Origin: an uncultured Sutterella sp.
Lineage (GTDB): Bacteria > Pseudomonadota > Gammaproteobacteria > Burkholderiales > Burkholderiaceae_F
Direction of reading: 5' to 3'
Assembly (NCBI GenBank): GCA_958347955.1
Contig: CATVXH010000017.1
Coordinates: 1-34,747 of the forward strand
Length of the DNA: 34,747 nucleotides
Shown here one piece after another: positions 15,515-24,613 of this stretch; within the stretch, counting starts at the first letter, position 1, and each line of letters begins with the position of its first letter. The notes under the pieces were generated by a model, which saw only the letters and a list, made by a program, of their open reading frames with translations, was not told the origin of the DNA and made no database searches. The translations under genes and the position numbers were made by a program.

Positions 15515-16674
15515 GAGAGTTCTTTAAGGCGGCGCTCAGCCATTCTTTTTTTCAGCATCAGATACGCAAGCACCGAGTAGACGATGGCTTGAGCCGCGCT
15601 TGCCGAAAGCAGGAGCGCGATATCGGCTATTTGCGCGCCTTCTTGGCTGGCCAGAACAATCGCCTGACAGGCGGGAGTCGTCGGAATGAGCCAGGCAAAG
15701 GGGAGAGTCCACGCGGCGAAATTTTCCATTGGATAAACAAGGCCTGACAAAAACACGCTAGGAGCGGAAGCTAAAACCAACCCCGCCGCATAACGGTTCG
15801 TGTTCATCCATAAGGTAAGGAAAATAGCCAAAGAGGTCAAAGAGACAGTAAACAGAAGCACTGCGACAATGGCGGCAGGCGGATTTAAAAGAGTCGGCAT
15901 TGTCAGCACAGACAGACCTAATGACTCAATAAAAAAAGACCAGAATAAAGCAATAGCCCAAAAGCCCAGGCACAAGAACAAGAATTGACGGGGCGAACTC
16001 ATTGCGGCTTTAAAAAAGTCCGCGGGGGCGGGACTTGAGAGCCACCCGCCCAAGGCAATACCGATGCCGAAAAGCATGACGGCCTGAACGATGACAATCG
16101 CCACCATCGGAACCGTGTAGTAGCCGTAGCCGGAAATATTGTTGTAGAGGTCCTGGGAAGTAAATGGCGACGGGCTCATTGCCATCTGTTTAACCAATAT
16201 CGGATTGAGACCTTGAGCGACAAGACGGGTGGCCGCGTTTGTCATGTTTTCCTGTGTCGCAAGTGTGAGAACAGTCGCGGATACCGCTCTTCCCTTGACC
16301 GGTAGCGCGCCGTTACTGAAAACGGTCACGACCGTTTGTTCCCCACGGTGAATTTCTCTGGAAAAATTTTCACCGATCACAACAATAACATCGGCTTGGG
16401 AGCGTCTGAAAGCCTCTTTGGCCTCAGAAAAATCTGCAGTTTCCAACACGGTTTTGATGACAGGCGCCGAGCGCAGTTTATCGGTAAAGTCCTGTGAGGC
16501 GCGGCTTTGGTCCATGTCAACAATGGCAGTCGGAATTTTGACAATGACCTGGTTATCGTAAGGCAAGCCGTAAAAGATCAAGTAAAACAGGGAGGCAATC
16601 GCGAAAATCATGAAACTTTCACGAGAGAAAATCGCATAACGAATCGTTTGAAGGAAAATCCGCAGTCCGCTCAT
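15511..16674 (-). CDS. ABC-2 type membrane protein (exporter permease 2)
   Basis: This 387-residue protein has the ABC-2 transporter (PF12698, YhhJ-like) layout. One N-terminal helix (about 20-38) is followed by a large periplasmic domain (about 40-175, with IVDMDQSRASQDF and ADVIVVIGENF). Five to six helices occupy the C-terminal half, including the re-entrant segment SGLVYPMENFAAWTLPFAWLIP. It is the last gene of tolC-hlyD-permease-permease. Its ATG overlaps the previous stop by 4 nt (ATGA), with GGAGGG upstream. It contains no nucleotide-binding domain. It presumably pairs with permease 1 to form the inner-membrane channel of a tripartite exporter. Substrate unknown. Confidence 0.88.
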   Translation of the reverse strand: MSGLRIFLQTIRYAIFSRESFMIFAIASLFYLIFYGLPYDNQVIVKIPTAIVDMDQSRASQDFTDKLRSAPVIKTVLETADFSEAKEAFRRSQADVIVVIGENFSREIHRGEQTVVTVFSNGALPVKGRAVSATVLTLATQENMTNAATRLVAQGLNPILVKQMAMSPSPFTSQDLYNNISGYGYYTVPMVAIVIVQAVMLFGIGIALGGWLSSPAPADFFKAAMSSPRQFLFLCLGFWAIALFWSFFIESLGLSVLTMPTLLNPPAAIVAVLLFTVSLTSLAIFLTLWMNTNRYAAGLVLASAPSVFLSGLVYPMENFAAWTLPFAWLIPTTPACQAIVLASQEGAQIADIALLLSASAAQAIVYSVLAYLMLKKRMAERRLKELS

Positions 16675-17861
16675 GGCCGGCCCTCCGATTCGAGCTCAAT
16701 TTCCTCACGGATCCGTTTTTTATAAAGACCGTAACCCGCTGCGAACCATAAAAGTGCAAAAAGAGCGAGTTTGCCTAAAGTCCATAATGAGCTCATCAAC
16801 GGCGCGTCGAGAATCCAAACTTGTCCCTGAAACTTAAAGTAGTGTGTTAAAGGGAAGGATATGGCAAGCCACTGTATCGGCTCTGCCATGGAATCCAATG
16901 GATAGGAAAAACCTGTGTAAGGAAAAATAGGTGCGATATAACCGACGATACAGCTTAAAACAACCACCCATCCCAAAGGCATGAAGACTCCGATTAAAAA
17001 TAACGGCAATAAAGTCATCACGGCCATGAAAAAGGCAAAACCGAGTAACCATAGGGGAAGGCTTCCCTGAACCCACCAGCCAAGTCCCCCGGTCATGATC
17101 GCGATATAGGCAAAACCGTAAAGGCAGTAAAGCAGCCACCAGGGAATGGCCTTACCGAGAAAAGCAACAAGCGGATTGTTGGCGGCTGCGGCAAGCCAAT
17201 CTTTAACGCGTCGGTCACGCCACTGGGATAGCAGGCGGCTAGCCAAGGCGAGCGTCATTGCCAGATGCAAAATACCGGGTATTAGGGTGGGAAGGATATA
17301 GGCTTGAAAATTAAAACCGATATTGCCCAGTGTCACAGAGTGCACAGAAAGCAGAGAGGTGGCGCGCTCGGCCTGTTTGGCGGTGAGTCCGGCGGTTTGG
17401 GCGAGCCTTTTAAATTTGTCCGTCTGATAGGCCAAGATTGTCTGCTTGATATCCAGTTCCAAAGTCGTCGCTATGGCATAGAGCGTTTTTGGAAAATAAA
17501 GCTCGATGGAGGCGGCATCAGGTTTGCCGCTTCGGTCAAGCCAGCGATCCGGAATCACCACATACGCGTACGTATCCGTGCGTTGAAGTGCCCTTTGGGC
17601 CTCAAGAGGCGAGTTGTAGGAAATAAGACGCACAGAGGGAATGGCATCCAGTCGGCTTTCCAGTTCAATGGATTCGGGCTGTCTGTCAAGGTTAACTATT
17701 CCGACGGGGATGTCGCGCATGAGACCTTGTCCGAAAAGTCCCGCGATGAGCAAACACCAAATGAGCGGCATGAAGACAAACATCACAAGATCCCAGGGAC
17801 TGCGCAATACAGCCTGGACCTCTTCTTTGATATTGGCCAATAGCGCCTTTTTAACACTCAT
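16671..17861 (-). CDS. ABC-2 type membrane protein (exporter permease 1)
   Basis: The 396-residue partner has the same layout: N-terminal helix (about 25-43, LVMFVFMPLIWCLLIAGLF), periplasmic domain (about 45-175, with VGIVNLDRQPESIELESRL and AYVVIPDRWLDR), then five or six helices and the conserved YTGFSYPLDSMAEPIQWLAISFPLTHYF segment split over residues about 310-340. No Walker motifs. ATG 17861, 2 nt after the adaptor stop, is preferred; a TTG at 17867 would overlap that stop by 4 nt. The two permeases are similar in layout but not close copies, which fits a heterodimer. No ATPase gene lies in the operon or elsewhere in this window. Confidence 0.87.
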   Translation of the reverse strand: MSVKKALLANIKEEVQAVLRSPWDLVMFVFMPLIWCLLIAGLFGQGLMRDIPVGIVNLDRQPESIELESRLDAIPSVRLISYNSPLEAQRALQRTDTYAYVVIPDRWLDRSGKPDAASIELYFPKTLYAIATTLELDIKQTILAYQTDKFKRLAQTAGLTAKQAERATSLLSVHSVTLGNIGFNFQAYILPTLIPGILHLAMTLALASRLLSQWRDRRVKDWLAAAANNPLVAFLGKAIPWWLLYCLYGFAYIAIMTGGLGWWVQGSLPLWLLGFAFFMAVMTLLPLFLIGVFMPLGWVVVLSCIVGYIAPIFPYTGFSYPLDSMAEPIQWLAISFPLTHYFKFQGQVWILDAPLMSSLWTLGKLALFALLWFAAGYGLYKKRIREEIELESEGRP

Positions 17862-17863
17862 GC

Positions 17864-18856
17864 TCAATTTACAATCACACTCATGCCGGGTCGAAGATCA
17901 GCGACTGGGTTAACGGGACGGGCGCGCACTTCAAAGGTTTTTAAGTCATAGCCGCTTGACTGGCGGGTCGCACGCCAAGTGGCATAGTCGCCTCGAGGAT
18001 TGATAAAGTAAACTTTGAAGCGGACATTTTTCGCTCCTAAAGCCGGTATCTCAGCCGTCAAAATCGCTCCCTTGGTGATTTGAGGCATGCTGTCTTCACG
18101 GATGTTAAAAACAGCCCATTGATCGGAAAGATCAACGACGCTTGCTAAAGGCAAGCCGGCGGCGGCGATTTCGCCCGCCTCAACATAAACCCGTGAGACT
18201 TCACCTGACAGGGGAGAAGTGACATTTTTTTCTTTCACAAGGCTTTCAACTTGTTCCAAACCGCCCGCCGCCTGACGTGTTAACGCGGCCGCGGCCTCTT
18301 TTTCCTGTGTGCGCGCACCCGTTATGGCGATGTCGTATTGTTCTCGGGCGGCCGACAAGAGTTCCTGCGCGCTTTTCTTTTGGGCAAGCGCTTCATCGTG
18401 TTTTTGTTTTGAAATCAGGCCTTCGCGAAACAGGGCGTGAACACGGTTATAAGTTTTTTGCGCTAAATCGAAGCCGGCCTGAGCCCGAAGCATTTGCGCT
18501 TTGGCGGCGCGGATCTCTTGAGGTCGGGCGCCTTCATCAACCAAATCGGCTTTAGCGGTCGCTGCGGATTTCAATGCCTGCACTTCTTTCAATTTCGCTT
18601 CAATCTCGGGAATATCGAGTGTCATGAGCACTTGACCCGGAGTGACTGTGTCGCCTTCGCGAGCGATAAGATTTTCAACCCTGCCGGTTACTTTTGCGGC
18701 AACATCCACGGTTTTGGCCTGCATAACGCCGTAAAGCGGCTCTTTTGCCGGATGGGTGCCCATCCAGAAACCAACGCCCAGAACGGCAGCGCAGGCTACC
18801 GCGGCGGCGGTTAAAAGCACTGGTTTGCTGATAGTCTTTTTTTCTTTATCTGTCAT
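17864..18856 (-). CDS. HlyD-family periplasmic adaptor (membrane fusion protein)
   Basis: This 330-residue adaptor links inner-membrane exporters to TolC-type channels. It has one N-terminal helix (about 10-31), then a split biotinyl-lipoyl domain (VAAKVTGRVENLIAREGDTVTPGQ, about 50-74, and VTSPLSGEVSRVYVEAGEIAAAG, about 212-235). Between them lies an alpha-helical hairpin (about 85-200, with the EGARPQEIRAAKAQ repeat typical of YhiI/YbhG adaptors). A beta-barrel domain follows, ending in VADLRPGMSVIVN. Its ATG overlaps the tolC stop (ATGA). It most resembles adaptors of drug or polypeptide exporters with ABC-2 permeases. Confidence 0.9.
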   Translation of the reverse strand: MTDKEKKTISKPVLLTAAAVACAAVLGVGFWMGTHPAKEPLYGVMQAKTVDVAAKVTGRVENLIAREGDTVTPGQVLMTLDIPEIEAKLKEVQALKSAATAKADLVDEGARPQEIRAAKAQMLRAQAGFDLAQKTYNRVHALFREGLISKQKHDEALAQKKSAQELLSAAREQYDIAITGARTQEKEAAAALTRQAAGGLEQVESLVKEKNVTSPLSGEVSRVYVEAGEIAAAGLPLASVVDLSDQWAVFNIREDSMPQITKGAILTAEIPALGAKNVRFKVYFINPRGDYATWRATRQSSGYDLKTFEVRARPVNPVADLRPGMSVIVN

Positions 18857-20256
18857 TGTTCTATTACCGTGATATCGGAACGACCAAAGGTGTTCATAAA
18901 ATCCATCATTCGACCGCTAGCGGCGTGAAGAAGACTATAGGCGACAACAAATCGGTAGGCAGCGACGCGTTGAGCGACTTGAGCCGCAATGAGTTTATTT
19001 CTGGCGTCATTGACGTCATCGACAGTCGAAAGCCCTTCTTTAAAAGAACGTTCGCGAAGTTTGACGTTTTCTTTGGCTAAATCGATGGAGCTTGTGCTCA
19101 ACCGATATTGCTCTAGCGCCTGAGCGCTTTTTAGCCACGCGACTTCGACCACTTTGTTAATTTCGTTGCGTGCTTGGCTTTGGGCCGCCTGGGCTTTGTT
19201 GACAAGAGCGCGGGCGCTGCCGACTCGCGCGGACCGGTCACGATTGTCCCAAAGCGTAAAACTCACGCCGATACCCGCAATCCAATCAGGCTCCGGCAGC
19301 GTGAGGTAATGCTTAATCATGTTGTAGTGGCCGAAAAGATAGACCTGGGGAAGGTAGCTGCCTTTGGCGGCCTGAACGCCCATTTGCGCTTGCTCGTGCT
19401 GCGCGTCAAGCGCTTTGAGAATCGGGTTGTGGCTAAGAGCGAGGTCTTGCCAATAAGCCAAAGTTTTCAAATCTTGCGTCACGAACATCGGCGTATCGAG
19501 TTTGCCGACAGACTCTTCTCGTAGAAGTTCGGCCAGCTCGGTTTCGGCAATCTTGCGATCTGTTTGCGAGGCAACATAATCACGTTCAGCCGCGTCGCGG
19601 TTGACTTGAGCGCTTAATCTTTCAATTTTGGCAATCATGCCGGCTTTTTCGAATCTCTTGGCGCGATTGAGGTCACGCTCTTGCTGGGCCAGCAAGTCAG
19701 AGCGCAGTTTCTCCACACTTCTGGCCAACTGCACTCCAAAATATTTTTGAACCAGCAGGCTGTCCAATTCATCTTGGGTTTTATCCAGAGCGGCCTGCGC
19801 CTGGCGAAGCGCCGCTCGGCTTGCCTGTTGTTGAGCGCTGATCGCGCCGCCCGTGTAGAGCGGCCACATCATGTCAATCGAAGCCCGAGGACCGGAGATG
19901 TCTTCTTCAAAATTAAATTTGATCTTATCTTGGCCCAAAAAAGCGCTTGCCTGCGGACCTAAGATTTGTCCCAATGCAGGATTTGAGGAAAGCGAGGATA
20001 ACGGGTTGTCCAAAGACATATTGATGTCTTTGCGTCCTTCGACTTGTTGGGCGTTCAAGGATATTTTGGGACCGCTTAAAGAGCGGGATTCGCGAACCTG
20101 TTGCTGACGTTGCTCAATATCGGCGCGACTCATCTTGAGTGTGTCGGCGCGTTCCTGCATCAATGCGCGGGCATGCTCAAAACTGATCCCGGCTGCGTAA
20201 GCGCACGGGACAGTCAGCATTGCGCAAAGAGATACGGCTAAAAGTACCTTTTTCAT
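18853..20256 (-). CDS. TolC-family outer-membrane efflux protein
   Basis: The 467-residue TolC/OEP-family channel starts with signal peptide MKKVLLAVSLCAMLTVPCAYA (cleavage before AG). Two OEP repeats follow, each with long coiled-coil helices: about 25-235 and 260-450, the latter with NPILKALDAQHEQAQMGVQAAKGSYLPQ and WIAGIGVSFTLWDNRDRSA. It begins 42 nt after mfd on the same strand and leads the hlyD-permease-permease genes. Ribosome site GGA about 10 nt upstream is modest. A 13-bp palindrome in the short gap may be an operator. Confidence 0.9.
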   Translation of the reverse strand: MKKVLLAVSLCAMLTVPCAYAAGISFEHARALMQERADTLKMSRADIEQRQQQVRESRSLSGPKISLNAQQVEGRKDINMSLDNPLSSLSSNPALGQILGPQASAFLGQDKIKFNFEEDISGPRASIDMMWPLYTGGAISAQQQASRAALRQAQAALDKTQDELDSLLVQKYFGVQLARSVEKLRSDLLAQQERDLNRAKRFEKAGMIAKIERLSAQVNRDAAERDYVASQTDRKIAETELAELLREESVGKLDTPMFVTQDLKTLAYWQDLALSHNPILKALDAQHEQAQMGVQAAKGSYLPQVYLFGHYNMIKHYLTLPEPDWIAGIGVSFTLWDNRDRSARVGSARALVNKAQAAQSQARNEINKVVEVAWLKSAQALEQYRLSTSSIDLAKENVKLRERSFKEGLSTVDDVNDARNKLIAAQVAQRVAAYRFVVAYSLLHAASGRMMDFMNTFGRSDITVIEQ

Positions 20257-20274
20257 ATATTTTCCATATTTTCG

Positions 20275-20287
20275 GTCTATTTTAGAC
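20275..20287. promoter_or_regulatory. Palindrome upstream of tolC
   Basis: GTCTATTTTAGAC is a perfect 5-3-5 palindrome 19 bp before the tolC start, with a TTGAAA on the minus strand further upstream near the mfd stop. It could be a repressor site controlling the exporter genes. No regulator gene is adjacent. Confidence 0.3.
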
Positions 20288-20298
20288 GTAAATTAGTT

Positions 20299-23200
20299 TC
20301 AATCGTCAGTTCCTTTGGAATCCAGCGCTTTTACAAAACCTCTGAGAAAAGCCAACCGTGATTCAATGTTGGGAGTGGATGTCTCAATTTTCAGTTTTGT
20401 CGGTCCCATCATCCGCATATTGCGGCTCTTTTGCATCAACTCAATCAGCTTCATCGGCTCAAAATGCGGTTTAGAGATGAAGGTGACGATGATGACAGAC
20501 TCTGTCGCCTCAATTCGTTCAATGCCTAAATGTTGGCAGTACAGACGCAACCTGTGAGTTTCAATCAGCGTGTTGGCTTGTTGGGGTAATTTTCCGTAAC
20601 GGTCTCCCAAAGCTTCACGAACCGTTTCGATTGCATGAAAAGACTCGCAGCTGGCCAGCTCCTTATAAAAAGAGAGTCGCTGGTGGACGTCTTCGACGTA
20701 ATCGGCGGGCAAAAGGGCCGGGGCATGGAGATTGATCTCGGCCATCGCTTGAAAAGGCGCGTCCAGATCAAACGTTTCATTATTTCTCATGCTTTTGACC
20801 GCCCGTCTGAGCATTTGATTGTAAAGATCGTAGCCCACGGCGGCGATTTCACCGGACTGGTGCTCGCCAAGCACTTCGCCCGCGCCCCGAATTTCCAGAT
20901 CATGCATCGAGAGGTAGAAACCGCTGCCCAAATCCTGAAGATTTTGAATCGCTTCAAGGCGTTTTTGCGCGTTTTGTGTCATTGCCTCTTTGCCCGGGGT
21001 GAGCAGATAGGCGTAGGCCTGGTGATGACTGCGCCCCACGCGGCCGCGCAATTGGTGCAATTGTGCCAAACCGAATTTATCGGCTCTGTGCATGATGATT
21101 GTGTTGGCGGTGGGAACATCGATACCGGTTTCAATAATCGTGGTGCATAAAAGCAGGTTATAGCGCTGCTGATAAAAGTCACGCATGACGGCTTCGAGCT
21201 CTCGCTCGTTCATCTGACCGTGGCCGACCACAATGCGCGCTTCGGGAATCAGTTGAGCGAGTTGCTGACGACGGTTTTCGATTGTCGCCACATCGTTATG
21301 TAAAAAGTACACCTGGCCGCCGCGCTTTAACTCACGCATCACAGCCTCGCGAATCACCTCAGGGGTTTCTTTGCGAACAATCGTTTTGATGGAAAGACGC
21401 TTTTCCGGAGCGGTGGCGATCACAGAAAAAGAGCGAATGCCTTCAAGACTCATCGCGAGTGTTCTTGGAATCGGGGTAGCCGTCAAAGTCAGTACATCAA
21501 CCTCGGCGCGAAGCTTCTTTAAAACTTCTTTCTGTCTCACACCGAAACGGTGCTCTTCGTCAATCACCACAAGTCCCAGCCGTGCGAATTTCACTTTTTC
21601 AGATAAAAGCTTATGCGTGCCCACCACGATGTCGATGGTGCCTTTTTCAAGCCCTTCGATCACTTGGCTGCTTTGCTTTGCGCTTCGGAAGCGGGATAGT
21701 TCAGCCACGGTGACGGGCCAGGCAGAAAAACGATCTTTAAATGTATGAGCGTGTTGCTCGGCCAAAAGTGTAGTGGGACATAAAATGGCCACTTGCTTGC
21801 CGCCCATCACAGCGGCAAACGCGGCTCGCAAAGCCACCTCTGTTTTACCGAAGCCGACATCGCCGCATACTAACCGGTCCATCGGTTTGTCGGCTTTCAT
21901 GTCATCGAGGACGGCTTCGATGGCTGCTTGTTGATCGGCGGTTTCTTCAAAGGGAAAGCTTTCGGCAAACGCTTCGTAGTCTGCGCGGGAGAAACGGAAG
22001 GCATGACCGACACTTTTTTCTCGCAACGCATAAAGATTTAATAGCTCGGCCGCGGTGTCACGAACCTTCTCTGCGGCTTTTTTCTTCGCTTTTTCCCAAT
22101 CGTTTTTACCTAAATTATGCAGCGGGGCGTGCTCGGCGTCACTGCCGCTGTAGCGGGAAATAAGCTGAAGTTGAGCGACCGGGACAAAAAGTTTTGCCTC
22201 ATTGGCGTAGTCAAGCCGTAAAAATTCCTCCTCGCCATTGGCCGTTTTAATTGTCTCAAGCCCCGCGTAGCGGCCGATTCCGTGCGTGATGTGGACAACA
22301 GGATCGCCGATTTTAAGTTCGGCCAGATCCCTGATCATCATGTCGACATTGGTTGTGTGCGCTTGCCGGCGTAAGGTGCGCCGGGGGGCTGAAGCGTAAA
22401 GCTCGGTTTCGGTTAAAACTGTGACAGCCTCGACAGTGAAACCTTGGTACAGAGGCCCGACAGTCAGCATCACCGGTTCGTCATCCTCGCAAAAGTCGAC
22501 AAAAGACTCCGCGTAGGGGATTTTTAAACCGTTGCGATCAAAAAGCTGACCGATGGTTTCTCGTCTGCCGTTTGACGGCGCCATGATCAAAACGCGATGC
22601 TTCCTATTTTTTTCTTCAGCGATTAGACGTTCAAGGTTTTCAAGCGGTTTTTCTGCCTTGCGGTCGACAAGAATTCGTCCGGGCGGCAGACTCTGTTCAG
22701 TTTTTCCTTGGAAACGAGTGAAGGGTTTTAGGTGGGAAAAAAAGGCTTCACTATTGAGGTAGAGCATCTCCGGAGAAAGCACCGGTCGCTCCGCATCTGC
22801 CTTTAAAAAACGATAACGGCCTTGTGTTTCTTCCATAAACCTGTTAAGCGCCCCTTCATTGTCACCTAAGAGGCAGATGAGGGTGTTTTCGGTATTTAAA
22901 TAATCAAAGAAAGTAGCCTTCTCATCGAAAAATAAAGGCAAGTAATATTCAATGCCGGCATTGATAATGCCGTGACTGAGATCCCTGTAGATGATCGCTT
23001 TCGTCGGATCTCCTGTAAAAATTTCGCGCCATTTTGCCCTAAATTTCATCAGGGAATCGGCATCTACAGGAACCTCACGGCCCGGCAGTACTCGGACTTC
23101 TTCCACCAACTCAAGCGAGCGCTGGGTGTCGGGATCGAAAGCGCGGATTGAGTCAATTTCCGTGTCATAGAGATCAAGACGGAAGGGGGTGGCGGCCCCC

Positions 23201-23763
23201 ATCGGGAAAATATCAATCAAACTGCCCCTTACGCTGAATTCTCCAGGAGCGACAACTTGGCTGACGTTCTGGTAGCCTGCGCTCACAAGCCGTTCTCGTA
23301 AAGTCGCGGCATTGATTTCTTCGCCTTTTTTAAAGAAAAAGACCCGACCGGACAGGTATTGCACAGGGGCGATACTTTGCGAGGCGGTCGTGCACGTGAG
23401 TAAAACAACATCAAGGCGGTCGGATTTTAAATCACGGTTTGAGAGTTTGTAGAGAATCTCCAGCCGTTCGCTGACCAAATCCTGGTGCGGGCTCATCAGG
23501 TCGTAAGGAAGAGTTTCCCAATCGGGGAAATACACGACGTTTAAGGACGGTGCGAAATAGCGGATCTCGTCTTTTAGCCTTAGGCAGTGGGCCGCATTGT
23601 CGGCAATGATGATGAAAAGTTTCCCTTCTTCATGCATTTTGATCGCGGCTTGCGCGAGCCAAAATGAGTCCTCACCGGCCGGCCCCAGTGTGAGCGTGCG
23701 TTTGGCTTTATTACTTAAATGACTGATGTCTCGGTCGATTCTGCCGCGTAAATTTTCAAACAT
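20299..23763 (-). CDS. mfd: Transcription-repair coupling factor Mfd
   Basis: Mfd releases RNA polymerase stalled at DNA lesions and recruits UvrAB. The protein has 1154 residues, usual for the family. It has the UvrB-like N-terminal modules (about 1-330, with YFPDWETLPYDLMSPHQDLV), an RNA-polymerase interaction (CarD-like) domain near 480 (KIGDPVVHITHGIGRY), and a helicase core. The core carries Walker A at about 630 (CGDVGFGKTEVA), DEEH at about 734 (VVIDEEHRFGVRQ), TATPIPRTL and a TRG region with GRVGRSHHQAYAYLL, followed by the C-terminal regulatory domain. ATG 23763 with AGAGGA upstream is chosen over an upstream frame to 23823 that lacks a ribosome site. Confidence 0.97.
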   Translation of the reverse strand: MFENLRGRIDRDISHLSNKAKRTLTLGPAGEDSFWLAQAAIKMHEEGKLFIIIADNAAHCLRLKDEIRYFAPSLNVVYFPDWETLPYDLMSPHQDLVSERLEILYKLSNRDLKSDRLDVVLLTCTTASQSIAPVQYLSGRVFFFKKGEEINAATLRERLVSAGYQNVSQVVAPGEFSVRGSLIDIFPMGAATPFRLDLYDTEIDSIRAFDPDTQRSLELVEEVRVLPGREVPVDADSLMKFRAKWREIFTGDPTKAIIYRDLSHGIINAGIEYYLPLFFDEKATFFDYLNTENTLICLLGDNEGALNRFMEETQGRYRFLKADAERPVLSPEMLYLNSEAFFSHLKPFTRFQGKTEQSLPPGRILVDRKAEKPLENLERLIAEEKNRKHRVLIMAPSNGRRETIGQLFDRNGLKIPYAESFVDFCEDDEPVMLTVGPLYQGFTVEAVTVLTETELYASAPRRTLRRQAHTTNVDMMIRDLAELKIGDPVVHITHGIGRYAGLETIKTANGEEEFLRLDYANEAKLFVPVAQLQLISRYSGSDAEHAPLHNLGKNDWEKAKKKAAEKVRDTAAELLNLYALREKSVGHAFRFSRADYEAFAESFPFEETADQQAAIEAVLDDMKADKPMDRLVCGDVGFGKTEVALRAAFAAVMGGKQVAILCPTTLLAEQHAHTFKDRFSAWPVTVAELSRFRSAKQSSQVIEGLEKGTIDIVVGTHKLLSEKVKFARLGLVVIDEEHRFGVRQKEVLKKLRAEVDVLTLTATPIPRTLAMSLEGIRSFSVIATAPEKRLSIKTIVRKETPEVIREAVMRELKRGGQVYFLHNDVATIENRRQQLAQLIPEARIVVGHGQMNERELEAVMRDFYQQRYNLLLCTTIIETGIDVPTANTIIMHRADKFGLAQLHQLRGRVGRSHHQAYAYLLTPGKEAMTQNAQKRLEAIQNLQDLGSGFYLSMHDLEIRGAGEVLGEHQSGEIAAVGYDLYNQMLRRAVKSMRNNETFDLDAPFQAMAEINLHAPALLPADYVEDVHQRLSFYKELASCESFHAIETVREALGDRYGKLPQQANTLIETHRLRLYCQHLGIERIEATESVIIVTFISKPHFEPMKLIELMQKSRNMRMMGPTKLKIETSTPNIESRLAFLRGFVKALDSKGTDD

Positions 23764-23842
23764 AACGTCCTCTTTTATTAAGGGGGTAATTATCGCCGTT
23801 TTTTCTGCCTTTGGGCTATTCAAAAAATTTGTCCCGTCTTTA

Positions 23843-23863
23843 CAATCCTGAGCTGCAGGATTG
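23843..23863. repeat. 8-bp inverted repeat in the mfd/ispD gap
   Basis: CAATCCTG and CAGGATTG flank AGCTG midway between the divergent mfd and ispD starts. The position fits an operator shared by both genes or a hairpin in a leader. I see no convincing promoter pair in this 159-bp gap. Confidence 0.35.
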
Positions 23864-23922
23864 GTATCCTTACTGCGTGAAAAGATACAGTTTGATGAGA
23901 GACCCGATACGAGGATTCACAA

Positions 23923-24612
23923 ATGTCCGAAAGATTGCTTTTAATTCCGGCCGCGGGAGTCGGAGAACGAATGAAAATCGGTTATCCGAAGCAGTACTAC
24001 CCCTTGGACGGCACGACCACGATGCTTGAGGTAACGGTCAACCGCATGGCGGCGATGAAGTTATTTGATCGGATAGCCGTTATAGTCTCAAAAAATGACA
24101 GTTACATTGACAGCTGCCGTTTCGCGCAAGACGTTAAGATTTATCGTTGCGGAGGCCAAACTCGCGCGCAATCGGTGCTCAATGGTCTCATCGCGGCGGC
24201 TCCGGCCGATAATGATTGGGTTTTTGTGCATGACGCGGCTCGTCCCTGTGTGGAAAAAAATAGCATTATGCGGTTAATTGAAACTGTCGAAAACGAGGCG
24301 GTTGACGGCGCCATTCTCGCAATGCCCGTGAGTGACACGATCAAGTGGGTCAATGAAAAAGGCCTGATTGAAAAAACAATTGACCGCTCTTACTGCTTCA
24401 GAGCGCAGACGCCTCAGGTTTTTCAGGCCGCCACCCTTATAGAGGCATTGCGTGAGGCTCAAAACGCGGTAACGGATGAGTCCTCGGCGATGGAAATCAA
24501 AGGGGCAAGCGTAAAAGTGGTTGAAGGCAGCGCCTTTAATGTTAAGGTGACTTATCCCGATGACATTCAAATTGTGAGAAACTACTTGCAATCAATAAAA
24601 AAGGACAAATGA
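23923..24612 (+). CDS. ispD: 2-C-methyl-D-erythritol 4-phosphate cytidylyltransferase
   Basis: IspD couples MEP with CTP to form CDP-methylerythritol, the third step of the MEP isoprenoid pathway. Nucleotide-binding motif IPAAGVGERMKIGYPKQY has R16 and K23. Further motifs are GGQTRAQSVLNGL, FVHDAARPCV, DTIK, FRAQTPQVFQ and VTDESSAMEIKG. Length 229 is typical. GAGG lies before the ATG. It is followed after 1 nt by ispF, the usual pairing. Confidence 0.96.
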   Translation: MSERLLLIPAAGVGERMKIGYPKQYYPLDGTTTMLEVTVNRMAAMKLFDRIAVIVSKNDSYIDSCRFAQDVKIYRCGGQTRAQSVLNGLIAAAPADNDWVFVHDAARPCVEKNSIMRLIETVENEAVDGAILAMPVSDTIKWVNEKGLIEKTIDRSYCFRAQTPQVFQAATLIEALREAQNAVTDESSAMEIKGASVKVVEGSAFNVKVTYPDDIQIVRNYLQSIKKDK

Positions 24613-24613
24613 A

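Noticed and set aside
17304..17843. A 179-codon open frame on the plus strand
   Set aside because: Antisense to permease 1; Arg/Lys/Gly-rich composition typical of a shadow frame, and no ribosome site.
20635..21150. A 171-codon open frame on the plus strand
   Set aside because: Antisense to the helicase and C-terminal part of mfd; no family motifs.
23764..23823. Upstream start for Mfd
   Set aside because: No ribosome site, whereas ATG 23763 has AGAGGA and the family N-terminus.
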